In this document: piece by piece, positions 1 through 6,889 of the stretch
Layout of the letters: every line of letters starts with the position of its first letter
Position numbering within the stretch: position 1 is the first letter of the stretch
Source of the DNA: Verrucomicrobiota bacterium
GTDB lineage: Bacteria > Verrucomicrobiota > Verrucomicrobiae > Chthoniobacterales > UBA10450
Length of the DNA: 10,594 bases
Assembly (NCBI GenBank): GCA_005887855.1
Contig: VBQB01000136.1
Span: forward strand, 1 to 10,594
Direction of reading: 5' to 3'
Made by a program: the position numbers and the translations under genes
Notes under the pieces: model-generated
Told to the model about the DNA's origin: nothing
Database searches by the model: none
What the model saw: only the letters and a program-made list of their open reading frames with translations

Positions 1-2435
1 AAATGTGCAGGCTTGGCCGTAATCTCCGGCGTGAGTTCGCGCAAGGGAACGCTATCGTCGAGAATCGCAATGCTCCGACCGTGTGTTGCAATCACGAGAT
101 CGGATGTGCGCGGATGAACCTGAACATCGTCCACGCGCACGGCGGGAATATCGGCAATCCGGAGCCAATGCGTGCCTTGATCAAAGGACGCGAACAAACC
201 GAAGTGTGTCCCAGCGTAAAGTAACTTCGGATTCACCGAATCCTCGCGCACCACTTCGACAGGCACATTCGGCGGAAGATCGCCCATGACCGATTGCCAT
301 GTCTTGCCAAGATCGATAGTGCGCAAAACTATTGGTCGATCATCGCCCGCGCGATACGAGTTCGTTACCACATACGCTGCGTTCGGATCGTGCGCGCTGG
401 GTTCGATGCGCACGACCCACGCGCCGCGCGCCGGCTCCGGCAGATTATTGGTCAGCTCGGTCCATTTGCCGCCGTCATTTTCGGTGACCCAGAGCCGCCC
501 ATCATCCGTCCCCGCCCACAACAGTCCGGCGCGCTTCGGCGATTCGGCCAGCGAATAAACAACGCCATAATTTTCCGCACCGCTGCCGGTGGCGGTCGTT
601 CGCGCCGGATCATTGCGCGTTAAGTCCGGACTGATCACCGAATATTTCTCGGCGCGATCAGTTAAACGAAAGACATGATTGCCGCCCAAATAAATGACAT
701 CCGGCTGATGACGACTGCCGATCAGCGGCGAATTCCAATGGAACCGATATTTTGGTGGGCCTTCTGGTGGTTCGGGCCGCAACCGGCGCAGCTCGCCGTT
801 GCGGAGATTGATCCGGTGCACTTCACCTTGCTGACTCTCCGCGTAAAATACGTCGCGATCCTTGGGATCGAACACGACGTAAAACCCGTCACCGCCGGCG
901 AGCGCCGTCCAATCGGAATTACGAATTCCTTCTTTGCTCGGCACGGCGCTGGGTCCCACCCAATTCTCGTTATCCTGAAGTCCGCCCGCGATGCGGTAGT
1001 ACGGTTTCGTGTCGTCTAGGGTGATTCGATAAAATTCTCCCGACGGAATGCTGTTAAGATGGTCCCAGCCCTTCCCGGCGGCAAAACTTTGATAAACGCC
1101 GCCGTCGGTTCCGAGCAAGACGCGCTGACAAACGGGTGGCTTCGGCGGTTTGTTTTTGTCTTCCGGCTTTGGCGGCTTTGGCGGCGGCACCGTGCCCGGT
1201 TGGATGGCAAACGCGTGACAATCGGGATGGACCTTTTCAGAAAGATCTTCCCGGAAATTTTTCCCGCCATCGTCGGAAACAAGCAATGCGAATCCGAGAA
1301 GATAAACACGCTGATCGTTTGCCGGATCGATGCGGATTTGACTGAAATAAAACGGGCGCGGATCCATGGCGCTCATGCGGGTCCATTTTTCGCCGCCATC
1401 TTCAGAGCGAAATACGCCGCCACTCTTGCTGCGCAAGTCGGTCAACTGGCTCGTGCCGCCCTCAAAGCTTTCCACCACGGCCATGACGACTTTCGAATTG
1501 CTCGCGCTGATGGCGAGACCAATGCGGCCGGTTTGGGTGGGCAATCCGCTGGTCAGCTTTTTCCAACTCGTGCCGCCATTTGTGCTTTTGAAAATTCCAC
1601 CCACGTCTTCGCCGTCGGTCGCGCCTGGGCCGGAGGTGAAACTCCACGGCGTGCGTTGCCGCGCGTAAAGCACCGCATAGACAGTCTCCGGATTGGTTGG
1701 ATCGAGAATCACATCGCCGCAACCGGTCCGCGTATTATGCGGCGCTGACGCTTGTAAAATCAGTTTCCAGGTTTTGCCCGCGTCGGTGGTCTTGAAAAGT
1801 CCGCGCTCGCCGCCGTCCGCCCAGAGATGACCGCTCGCCGCGACGTAGGCAACCTCCGGTTTTTTTGGATCGACAACGATACGACCAATCGCGCGGCTCT
1901 CTTTCAATCCGACGCTTTGCCAATTTTCACCGGCATCAGTCGAACGGTAAACGCCATTACCCCAGCCGGAAGAGTTTCGATCGTTTGCTTCGCCTGTTCC
2001 CACCCAAATCACATCCGGATCGGACGGCGCGACCGCTATCGCCCCAATCGAAAGGACCGGCTGTTTGTCAAAAATCGGATCGAACGAGACACCGTTGTCG
2101 TTCGTTTTGAAAACGCCGCCATGTGCAAGGCCGACGTAAAAAACAAACGGATTGCGCGGATCGATCGCAATATCCGAGACGCGGCCGCCCATTACGGCCG
2201 GCCCGATCGAGCGCGCTTTCAGATTTTTGAAAAGCACGTCGGTAAGCTGCGGGGCGCTCGGCGAAGGAACCGGCGTCACAGAAGAAGACAAGAGAGGAGT
2301 CGCGGCAGGCGACGCCATTGGCGACGCGCCACTGACCGGCGAGTGGCCTGGCGGAGTTTCCTCTTGGGCCGACAAGATCGAAACGGCGCAAATCAATAGA
2401 AGCGAAGCACAGAAAACGGAAAGTCGAGCAGTCAT
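1..2435 (-). CDS. Secreted BNR/Vps10-like beta-propeller protein (C-terminus beyond left edge)
   Basis: The minus-strand frame is open from an ATG at 2435 to the left edge; 811 codons are visible and no stop was found in the stretches I translated. Residues 1-23 form a signal peptide (MTARLSVF, a hydrophobic run, then ILSA|Q), followed by a Pro/Ser/Ala-rich linker to about residue 62. The propeller region begins with FKNLKARSIGP..MGGRVSDIAIDP and carries repeated BNR/Asp-box blades such as GVYRSTDAGENW, GLFKTTDAGKTW, GIFKSTNGGTSW and GVFRSEDGGEKW. Later blocks GGLQDN, GGDGFYVVFDP and ATHGRSIAILDD are typical of the large 'sortilin/VPS10, exo-sialidase-like' proteins of Acidobacteria, Bacteroidetes and Verrucomicrobia, usually about 1,000-1,100 aa, so some 200 or more C-terminal residues are probably missing. 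Residues about 410-436 hold a Pro/Lys-rich insertion. Substrate is unknown; despite frequent sialidase labels I see no basis for calling it an enzyme. Confidence 0.9.
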   Translation of the reverse strand, partial: MTARLSVFCASLLLICAVSILSAQEETPPGHSPVSGASPMASPAATPLLSSSVTPVPSPSAPQLTDVLFKNLKARSIGPAVMGGRVSDIAIDPRNPFVFYVGLAHGGVFKTNDNGVSFDPIFDKQPVLSIGAIAVAPSDPDVIWVGTGEANDRNSSGWGNGVYRSTDAGENWQSVGLKESRAIGRIVVDPKKPEVAYVAASGHLWADGGERGLFKTTDAGKTWKLILQASAPHNTRTGCGDVILDPTNPETVYAVLYARQRTPWSFTSGPGATDGEDVGGIFKSTNGGTSWKKLTSGLPTQTGRIGLAISASNSKVVMAVVESFEGGTSQLTDLRSKSGGVFRSEDGGEKWTRMSAMDPRPFYFSQIRIDPANDQRVYLLGFALLVSDDGGKNFREDLSEKVHPDCHAFAIQPGTVPPPKPPKPEDKNKPPKPPVCQRVLLGTDGGVYQSFAAGKGWDHLNSIPSGEFYRITLDDTKPYYRIAGGLQDNENWVGPSAVPSKEGIRNSDWTALAGGDGFYVVFDPKDRDVFYAESQQGEVHRINLRNGELRRLRPEPPEGPPKYRFHWNSPLIGSRHQPDVIYLGGNHVFRLTDRAEKYSVISPDLTRNDPARTTATGSGAENYGVVYSLAESPKRAGLLWAGTDDGRLWVTENDGGKWTELTNNLPEPARGAWVVRIEPSAHDPNAAYVVTNSYRAGDDRPIVLRTIDLGKTWQSVMGDLPPNVPVEVVREDSVNPKLLYAGTHFGLFASFDQGTHWLRIADIPAVRVDDVQVHPRTSDLVIATHGRSIAILDDSVPLRELTPEITAKPAH

Positions 2436-2501
2436 AGGCGGGAGATTGTAGCGAAGAGTGGCGTCTTTGCGATGCCGGAAATACGCGTATCATGCCGATC
2501 T
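2436..2501. promoter_or_regulatory. Divergent promoter region between the propeller gene and fabI
   Basis: These 66 bp separate two divergent start codons. On the minus strand TACAAT (2450-2445) lies 9 nt before the ATG at 2435. On the plus strand TATCAT (2488-2493) lies 8 nt before the ATG at 2502, with weak -35 candidates around 2466-2472. Neither start has a clear Shine-Dalgarno sequence. Very short or leaderless transcripts in both directions would explain this, but the -35 boxes are poor and the assignment is tentative. Confidence 0.35.
2481..2490. promoter_or_regulatory. Perfect palindrome ATACGCGTAT, operator candidate
   Basis: A perfect 10-bp palindrome sits in the divergent region, immediately before and partly overlapping the -10-like TATCAT of fabI. 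Its placement would suit a repressor site acting on fabI and possibly on the divergent gene. No regulator is encoded nearby and one short palindrome can occur by chance. Confidence 0.25.
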
Positions 2502-3278
2502 ATGACCCAGACGGTTTTGGTAGGAAAAACAGGTGTTGTTTTCGGCGTGGCGAACAAGCGCAGCATCGCATGGGCGATCGCAAGGGCTTGGGCGGCGGCT
2601 GGCGCGCGATTGATTTTTAATTATCAAGGCAAGCGTCTAAAAGAAAACGTCGAGGAGCTGGTCGGCGAGTTTGGAGAAAAGACACCGTTATTTCCCTGCG
2701 ACGTTTCGAGTGATGACGAAATCACAGCATTTTTTGAACAGGTGCGTGGCGAGACCGATCGGCTCGATTTAATGCTGCACTCACTTGCGTTCGCGCCCAA
2801 AGAAGCGCTGGAAGGCGATTTTGTCAGCACCACACGCGAGGCATTTCGCACCGCACATGATATCAGCGCCTACTCGCTGGTGGCGCTTGCGCGCGAAGCC
2901 GCGCCGCTAATGACCAACGGCGGCAGCATCGTGGCAATGACCTATTACGGGTCCGAGAAAGTCGTACCACATTACAACGTGATGGGCGTTGCCAAAGCCA
3001 GCTTGGAAGCGAGCGTGCGTTATCTCGCCTACGATTTTGGCGAGAAAAAAATCCGCGTGAACTGCATTTCGGCCGGGCCGGTGCAAACGCTGGCAGCCCG
3101 TGGCATCAGCGGGTTTACGTCGATGCTAAAGCATTATCAGGAACGCGCACCGCTAAAACGCAGCTGCGATCCTGCCGAATTAGGCGCGACCGGAGTTTTT
3201 CTTGCCAGCGATGGCGCTGCGGCGATAACCGGACAAGCCATCTACGTCGATGGCGGCTATCAAATAATGGGTATGTGA
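2502..3278 (+). CDS. fabI: Enoyl-[acyl-carrier-protein] reductase (NADH), FabI
   Basis: FabI carries out the last, NAD(P)H-dependent reduction of each fatty-acid elongation cycle in the cytoplasm (type II FAS). The 258-aa product matches the family's usual length. It has the N-terminal nucleotide-binding signature GVVFGVANKRSIAWAIA (residues 11-27), the YQG segment, HSLAFAPKEAL (93-103), and the catalytic pattern Y148...Y158-x6-K165 within TYYGSEKVVPHYNVMGVAK, equivalent to Tyr146/Tyr156/Lys163 of the E. coli enzyme. The substrate-loop/C-terminal blocks ISAGPVQTLAARGISGF and GQAIYVDGGYQIMGM follow. I chose the ATG at 2502 because it begins right before the first beta-strand; an in-frame ATG at 2472 would add ten residues unlike the family. 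It is divergently arranged with the propeller gene and followed by a 117-bp gap. It looks intact. Confidence 0.95.
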   Translation: MTQTVLVGKTGVVFGVANKRSIAWAIARAWAAAGARLIFNYQGKRLKENVEELVGEFGEKTPLFPCDVSSDDEITAFFEQVRGETDRLDLMLHSLAFAPKEALEGDFVSTTREAFRTAHDISAYSLVALAREAAPLMTNGGSIVAMTYYGSEKVVPHYNVMGVAKASLEASVRYLAYDFGEKKIRVNCISAGPVQTLAARGISGFTSMLKHYQERAPLKRSCDPAELGATGVFLASDGAAAITGQAIYVDGGYQIMGM

Positions 3279-3395
3279 CCGTTTCTTTCGGTTCTCTTGC
3301 TCATGCTCTTGCTCGTAATCAACACATGGAAACGGCGAGCAGCCGCCACGGCGGGCAAGCTGCGGGCGCGCTCGGCATGCAGTTCGTAATGACAT
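3279..3395. other. Intergenic spacer with possible degenerate REP
   Basis: This 117-bp gap holds two copies of CTTGCTC (about 3298-3315) and, at 3339-3363, GCAGCCG-CCA-CGGC followed by GGGCAA and GCTGC. The latter resembles the REP hairpin found elsewhere in the window but with a 6-nt interruption and no GTAG foot. No convincing terminator or promoter was seen. Confidence 0.25.
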
Positions 3396-3698
3396 ATGAT
3401 CGCTCGCATTTGGTACGGGTGGACTAAACGTGCAGACGCTACAGCATATGAAAAAATGCTTCGCGATGAAATTTTTCCGAGCATTGCCGCTCGAAAAATT
3501 AGCGGCTATCGCGGCGCGGAATTGTTTGTTCGTGAAGATGGCGATGAAGTGGAATTCGTTACGCTGCTTCGCTTTGATTCCATGGATGATGTGAAGCAAT
3601 TCGCCGGCGACGATGCGAGCAAGCCGGTGATTTTTCCGAAGGCCGAAGCGCTTATCGCACGAATGGACCGCGCGCGACATTACCGCGTGGCGATTTAG
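3396..3698 (+). CDS. Small ABM-like dimeric alpha/beta-barrel protein
   Basis: The 100-aa product begins MIARIWYGWT and contains SGYRGAELFVR and DEVEFVTLLRFDSMDDVKQFAG, then ends RARHYRVAI. This layout (strand, helix with a YE..LRDEIFP motif, two strands, helix) is that of small ferredoxin-like dimeric barrel proteins commonly annotated as antibiotic biosynthesis monooxygenase (ABM) domain proteins. Members include heme-degrading and quinol-oxidising enzymes, but most stand-alone copies have no known substrate and none can be assigned here. The ATG at 3396 gives the expected first strand; no strong Shine-Dalgarno precedes it. The TAG stop abuts the next gene, so the two could be co-transcribed, but I see no functional link with the oxidase. 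Confidence 0.75.
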   Translation: MIARIWYGWTKRADATAYEKMLRDEIFPSIAARKISGYRGAELFVREDGDEVEFVTLLRFDSMDDVKQFAGDDASKPVIFPKAEALIARMDRARHYRVAI

Positions 3699-3708
3699 GT
3701 GGAGCGCC

Positions 3709-4968
3709 TTGTCGTCAAAGCGTCGAATCGAGAGTTTCTGTAGAGGCAGCCGTGTCGGCTGCAATTCCCAAGACGCGCAATCGACAAGTGATATCTCGAA
3801 GCTGCTAAAATTTGCATCGCAAAACAAAATTCCGGTGACGGCGCGGGGCGCGGGCTACGGTTATGTCGGCGGTTGTGTGCCGGTGCGAAAAGGAATTGCG
3901 CTCTCGCTTATGCGCATGAATCGCATCAAGGAAATCAACTTTACCGACGCTGTCGCCATTGTTGAACCGGGCGTTTTCACCGGTGAGCTCAAAGCAGCCG
4001 TCCGCGCACAGAAACTATTTTATCCACCTGACCCGGCGAGCATGAAGGATTGTACGATTGGTGGAAACGTCGCCACGAATGCCGGCGGACCTCGCTGTTT
4101 GAAGTATGGGGTGACGCGCAATTACGTCATCGGTCTTGAAGTCGTGCTGGCCAATGGTGAAGTCCTGCGAACTGGCGGGCGCGTGCACAAAAACAAAACT
4201 GGCTTCGACCTGATGGGTCTATTCGTTGGCTCGGAAGGAATGCTCGGCGTTGTCACCGAGGCATTTGCTACCACCGCGCAAGCCGCAGAAGCCGTGCAAG
4301 AAATTTTTGCCGCAGGCTTTCTGCCTTCCTCGCTCGAAATTGCCGACCATTTCACCTTGGAGGCGGCGCGCCGCGATCTTCGCAAGATGATTGTCCCGGC
4401 GGGCAACGCGCATTTGCTGGTCGATCTTGATGGCCAGGAGGAAAGCGTGCACAGCGAAGCGGCAGCTATTCGCGAATTGCTTGCGACAAAAAAACCAAAC
4501 ACGCTCGAGATGGCCACGGGCGAAGCAGATTGCGAGAAGCTTTGGGCGTTGCGTCGCGAGTTTAGTAATTCCCTTCGTGCAACCGGCCTGACCAAACTAA
4601 ACCAGGATGTGGTCGTGCCGCGCAGTCACCTTGTCGATCTAATGGAATTCGCTGAAACGCTTCAAGCAAAGTATGGATTTTCGATCGCCTGCTTTGGCCA
4701 CGCCGGTGACGGCAACATTCATGTCAATATTATGACGAAGGATTATATCGATCCGGAAATGCGAGAAAAAGTCGATCGCACCCTCGACGATCTTTTTGCC
4801 CAGGTGCTGGCGTGGGGCGGCGTCATCACGGGAGAGCACGGAATCGGCCTCGCGAAAAAACGATGGTGGCCGGACGCGACCAGCGAGGTCGTGCGTGAGC
4901 TACATCGCAAGCTCAAGCAAAGTCTCGATCCACACAGTATCTTGAATCCGGGAAAATTTGTTGACTAA
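3709..4968 (+). pseudogene. GlcD/D-lactate dehydrogenase-type FAD-linked oxidase, N-terminus disrupted by REP
   Basis: The bulk of the product is a clear VAO/PCMH-family flavoprotein of the glycolate oxidase GlcD / D-lactate dehydrogenase type. It has IPVTARGAGYGYVGG, DCTIGGNVATNAGGPRCLKYGVTR, KTGFDLMGLFVGSEGMLGVVTE, the C-terminal metal-site block CFGHAGDGNIHVN, GGVITGEHGIGLAKK and the ending ILNPGKFVD. Such enzymes oxidise 2-hydroxyacids via FAD. The visible 419 aa are short for a family of roughly 450-490. A REP hairpin (3735-3763) occupies codons 10-19, and the usual 40-60 N-terminal residues are absent. About 15-20 residues normally between VTEA and the C-terminal domain are also missing (near 4263). 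The TTG at 3709, with AGGTGG 6 nt upstream, is the best available start; a GTG at 3699 opens another frame that stops inside the REP. It is probably a decaying gene, though translation from TTG cannot be excluded. Confidence 0.7.
3735..3763 (+). repeat. REP singlet (GTAG foot plus hairpin)
   Basis: These 29 bp are identical to 6917-6945. The GTAG tetranucleotide (3740-3743) is followed by a perfect 7-bp hairpin, GCAGCCG-TGT-CGGCTGC (3746-3762). A GTAG/GGAG foot before a short hairpin is the defining layout of REP elements mobilised by RAYT (TnpA-REP) transposases. No inverted partner follows, so this is a singlet, and it lies inside the oxidase reading frame. Confidence 0.85.
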
Positions 4969-4970
4969 CC

Positions 4971-4990
4971 CGAATCTGCATAGAGATTCG
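4971..4990 (+). terminator. Hairpin downstream of the oxidase gene
   Basis: CGAATCT (4971-4977) and AGATTCG (4984-4990) form a perfect 7-bp stem around a 6-nt loop, two bases after the oxidase TAA. It is followed by CCGACTTTGTT rather than a continuous T tract, so it is at best a weak intrinsic terminator. Confidence 0.4.
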
Positions 4991-5064
4991 CCGACTTTGT
5001 TACTGCGCATCTGAATTTGCCGCGATCGACGCGCATCCGCGTTATCGTGAACGAATCAATTAGA

Positions 5065-5081
5065 GAAGACAGTGTGTCTTC
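5065..5081. repeat. 7-bp hairpin with 3-nt loop upstream of the first DPBB-like gene
   Basis: GAAGACA-GTG-TGTCTTC is a perfect inverted repeat ending 31 nt before the ATG at 5113. It could act in the 5' leader of that transcript or be an intergenic mini-repeat. It has the same stem and loop size as the REP hairpins but no GTAG foot. Confidence 0.4.
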
Positions 5082-5112
5082 CTTCCCGCGTTGCGCTGCG
5101 GCGATTTACCAA

Positions 5113-5967
5113 ATGAAACCTGGAACCATTACTCACACGATCGCGGCTCTGTTGTCGTCGATTTCCTCTCTTTTCGCACACTCGACACCAGCGAAGGCGG
5201 AGTCCCCCAAGGTCAAGGCTAGTAAAAAATCGGACAAATTGTCGGATAATCTTTTGAATGTTGGTTCCCTTTTGTTCTCGCCCAAGCATTCCGCATCGCC
5301 TGAGCCGGGAGAGCGTTATCCATGGAAAAAAGACATCGTGACAACGGTCTTTTGGATCGGCGAACAACCGAGCGGAAATAATCCGGTCCCGAATCGGGCG
5401 AGCTCCTGGGACAAAAATTGGACCAAAAACTACGGGGGTTTCGACGACCCCAATCCCGCGCGCCGGAGTAATTACATTCCCGTAAAATTCACGCCCCGGC
5501 AGAATCCGTTCTACTGCGCGCTTCCTTACAGCGACAAGGCAACGACCGGCCATCGCCCTGAAGCGGCGCGCGTCGTGCCGTGGTTTAAGGAGGCGTACCA
5601 GGGCCCCGCTATTTCGACTTGCAAAGATCGATGGGTCGCAATCCACAAGGGCAATCGAACAGTTTACGCGCAATGGGAAGATGCCGGACCATTCCGCACC
5701 GATCATTGGCAGTACGTTTTTGGCAATGAGCGTCCGAAACCCAATCTCAACAAGGGCGCCGGTCTCGATGTTTCGCCGGCCGTGCGTGATTATCTCGGAT
5801 TAAACGAAACGGACGTGACCGACTGGAAGTTTGTGGAGTTTAGTGAAGTGCCACGCGGACCCTGGTCGACCCACGGAGAAAACAACACCTTCGTAATTAA
5901 CGATGGCAAAAAAGGTGAGAAATTGGCCGAGGCGCCAAAGGGCGGTGGCGGCATCATTGCGCGTTAA
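5113..5967 (+). CDS. Secreted RlpA/expansin-like (putative double-psi beta-barrel) protein, copy 1
   Basis: The 284-aa product starts with a probable signal peptide (MKPGTITHTIAALLSS..., predicted cleavage near AKA|ES at residue 29), then a Ser/Lys-rich linker to about residue 68. The conserved core has WIGEQPSGNNPVPN, GGFDDPN, NPFYCALPY, WFKEAYQG and CKDRW. It ends with YAQWEDAGPF (residues 186-194 around Asp190) and GAGLDVSPAVRDYLGL followed by VTDWKFVEF. The pairing of a D-x-GPF segment with a later LD(V/L)S..A...LGL segment and a final strand matches the RlpA/expansin double-psi beta-barrel, where the Asp of the DRGPF-like motif is functionally important. The fold call is inference from motifs; cell-wall or polysaccharide action is possible but unproven. 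The tail is Gly-rich (PKGGGG). I chose the ATG at 5113 because it places the signal peptide at the N-terminus; a TTG at 5017 would bury it. Confidence 0.8.
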   Translation: MKPGTITHTIAALLSSISSLFAHSTPAKAESPKVKASKKSDKLSDNLLNVGSLLFSPKHSASPEPGERYPWKKDIVTTVFWIGEQPSGNNPVPNRASSWDKNWTKNYGGFDDPNPARRSNYIPVKFTPRQNPFYCALPYSDKATTGHRPEAARVVPWFKEAYQGPAISTCKDRWVAIHKGNRTVYAQWEDAGPFRTDHWQYVFGNERPKPNLNKGAGLDVSPAVRDYLGLNETDVTDWKFVEFSEVPRGPWSTHGENNTFVINDGKKGEKLAEAPKGGGGIIAR

Positions 5968-5976
5968 GCGCGGAGC
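5317..5976 (+). repeat. Tandem gene duplication, unit 1
   Basis: This segment is collinear with 6227-6889. It begins at the codons for YPWK and extends nine bases beyond the stop codon. The only length difference I found is three bases in a poly-A run (A6 here, A9 in copy 2). The upstream signal-peptide and linker regions are not alignable. Confidence 0.85.
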
Positions 5977-6016
5977 GATCAACGCGATCTCTCAACCGTA
6001 AGCGATTCGAAAAGTG

Positions 6017-6880
6017 ATGAAGAATCGCTGGCCGCTCCGTCTTTTTTCTTGCGCGCTCTTCATTGCATCTGATCCCACCTTTGCTGCCCAGATCGAGCCG
6101 CGCAGTGAGGGTAGCAAGAACAGCAAGCCCCTCAGCGCGAAATCACCACAACATCGTTTGCTCCGGGTTACTTCAATCGGGTTCTCCGCCAGGAAGCTAT
6201 CGGAGCCTTCTGGGTCTGCACGGCGGTATCCTTGGAAAAGAAGTATCGTAACAACTGTCTTTTGGATCGGCGAACAGCCGAGCGGAAATAATCCCGTCCC
6301 AAATCGCACAAGTGCCTGGGACAAACGATGGACAAGAAATTACGGTGGTTTTGACGACCCGAATCCTGCCCACCGAAGCAACTACATTCCGGTAAAATTC
6401 ACGCCGCGACAAAACCCATTTTATTGTGCGCTTCCGTACAACGATAAGGCACGCACAGGTCATCGGCTCGAAGCGCCACGCGTTGTACCGTGGTTTAAAG
6501 AAGCGTATCAGGGCCCTGCCATCTCTACGTGCAAAGACAGATGGATCGCCATCCGCAAAGGCAATCGCACGGCTTACGCGCAATGGGAGGACGCAGGACC
6601 TTTCCGTACCGATCACTGGCAGTACGTTTTTGGCAATGAACGTCCAAGACTCAATCTCAATAGAGGCGCGGGCCTCGATGTCTCGCCAGCCGTCCGCGAC
6701 TATCTCACACTGAAACAAACGGACGTGACCGACTGGAGGTTTGTCGCCTTTAGTGAAGTGCCACGCGGGCCGTGGTCGACCCACGGAGAAAACAACACCT
6801 TCGTAATTAACGGTCGCAAAAAAAAAGGTGAGAAATTGGCCGAAGCGCCGAAGGGCGGTGGCGGCATGATTGCGCGTTAA
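6017..6880 (+). CDS. Secreted RlpA/expansin-like (putative double-psi beta-barrel) protein, copy 2
   Basis: This 287-aa paralogue follows copy 1 after a 49-bp gap. It has its own signal peptide (MKNRWPLRLFSCALFIAS..., cleavage near FAA|Q at residue 24), unrelated in sequence to that of copy 1. From YPWK (residue 71) on, the core is almost collinear with copy 1, with mostly conservative changes. Both Cys of the core (137 and 172), the EDAGPF motif (Asp192) and GAGLDVSPAVRDYL (217-230) are kept. An extra Lys comes from expansion of an A-run (KKK versus KK). The short spacing suggests co-transcription. The ATG at 6017 is preferred over the GTG just before it at 6014 because it begins the MK-type signal peptide. 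Function is as uncertain as for copy 1; retention of all motif residues suggests both copies are active. Confidence 0.8.
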   Translation: MKNRWPLRLFSCALFIASDPTFAAQIEPRSEGSKNSKPLSAKSPQHRLLRVTSIGFSARKLSEPSGSARRYPWKRSIVTTVFWIGEQPSGNNPVPNRTSAWDKRWTRNYGGFDDPNPAHRSNYIPVKFTPRQNPFYCALPYNDKARTGHRLEAPRVVPWFKEAYQGPAISTCKDRWIAIRKGNRTAYAQWEDAGPFRTDHWQYVFGNERPRLNLNRGAGLDVSPAVRDYLTLKQTDVTDWRFVAFSEVPRGPWSTHGENNTFVINGRKKKGEKLAEAPKGGGGMIAR

Positions 6881-6889
6881 GCGCGGAGC
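6227..6889 (+). repeat. Tandem gene duplication, unit 2
   Basis: This is the partner of 5317-5976, offset by 910 bp at the start and 913 bp at the end. The last ~165 bp, including the region around the stop codon (GCGCGTTAAGCGCGGAGC), are visibly more similar than the middle, where many third positions differ. Confidence 0.85.

Noticed and set aside
93..2451. Several long open frames on the plus strand (for example 1059-1748 and 1827-2399)
   Set aside because: They are antisense to the propeller gene, whose minus-strand translation shows clear BNR repeats and a signal peptide; the plus-strand products show no recognisable features.
2472..2501. Upstream in-frame ATG for fabI
   Set aside because: It would add ten residues with no match to FabI N-termini and would place the start upstream of the -10-like box and palindrome.
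2778..2805. Ala96 of FabI at the position of E. coli Gly93, a triclosan-resistance site
   Set aside because: Alanine is normal at this position in many susceptible FabI proteins (the HSIAFA pattern), so it is not evidence for resistance.
3298..3316. CTTGCTC direct repeat as a possible regulator site
   Set aside because: Two 7-bp copies separated by 5 bases right after fabI are too little to support a call, and there is no promoter next to them.
5017..5112. Earlier TTG start for the first DPBB-like gene
   Set aside because: It would put 32 residues before the signal peptide, and the hairpin at 5065-5081 would fall inside the coding region.
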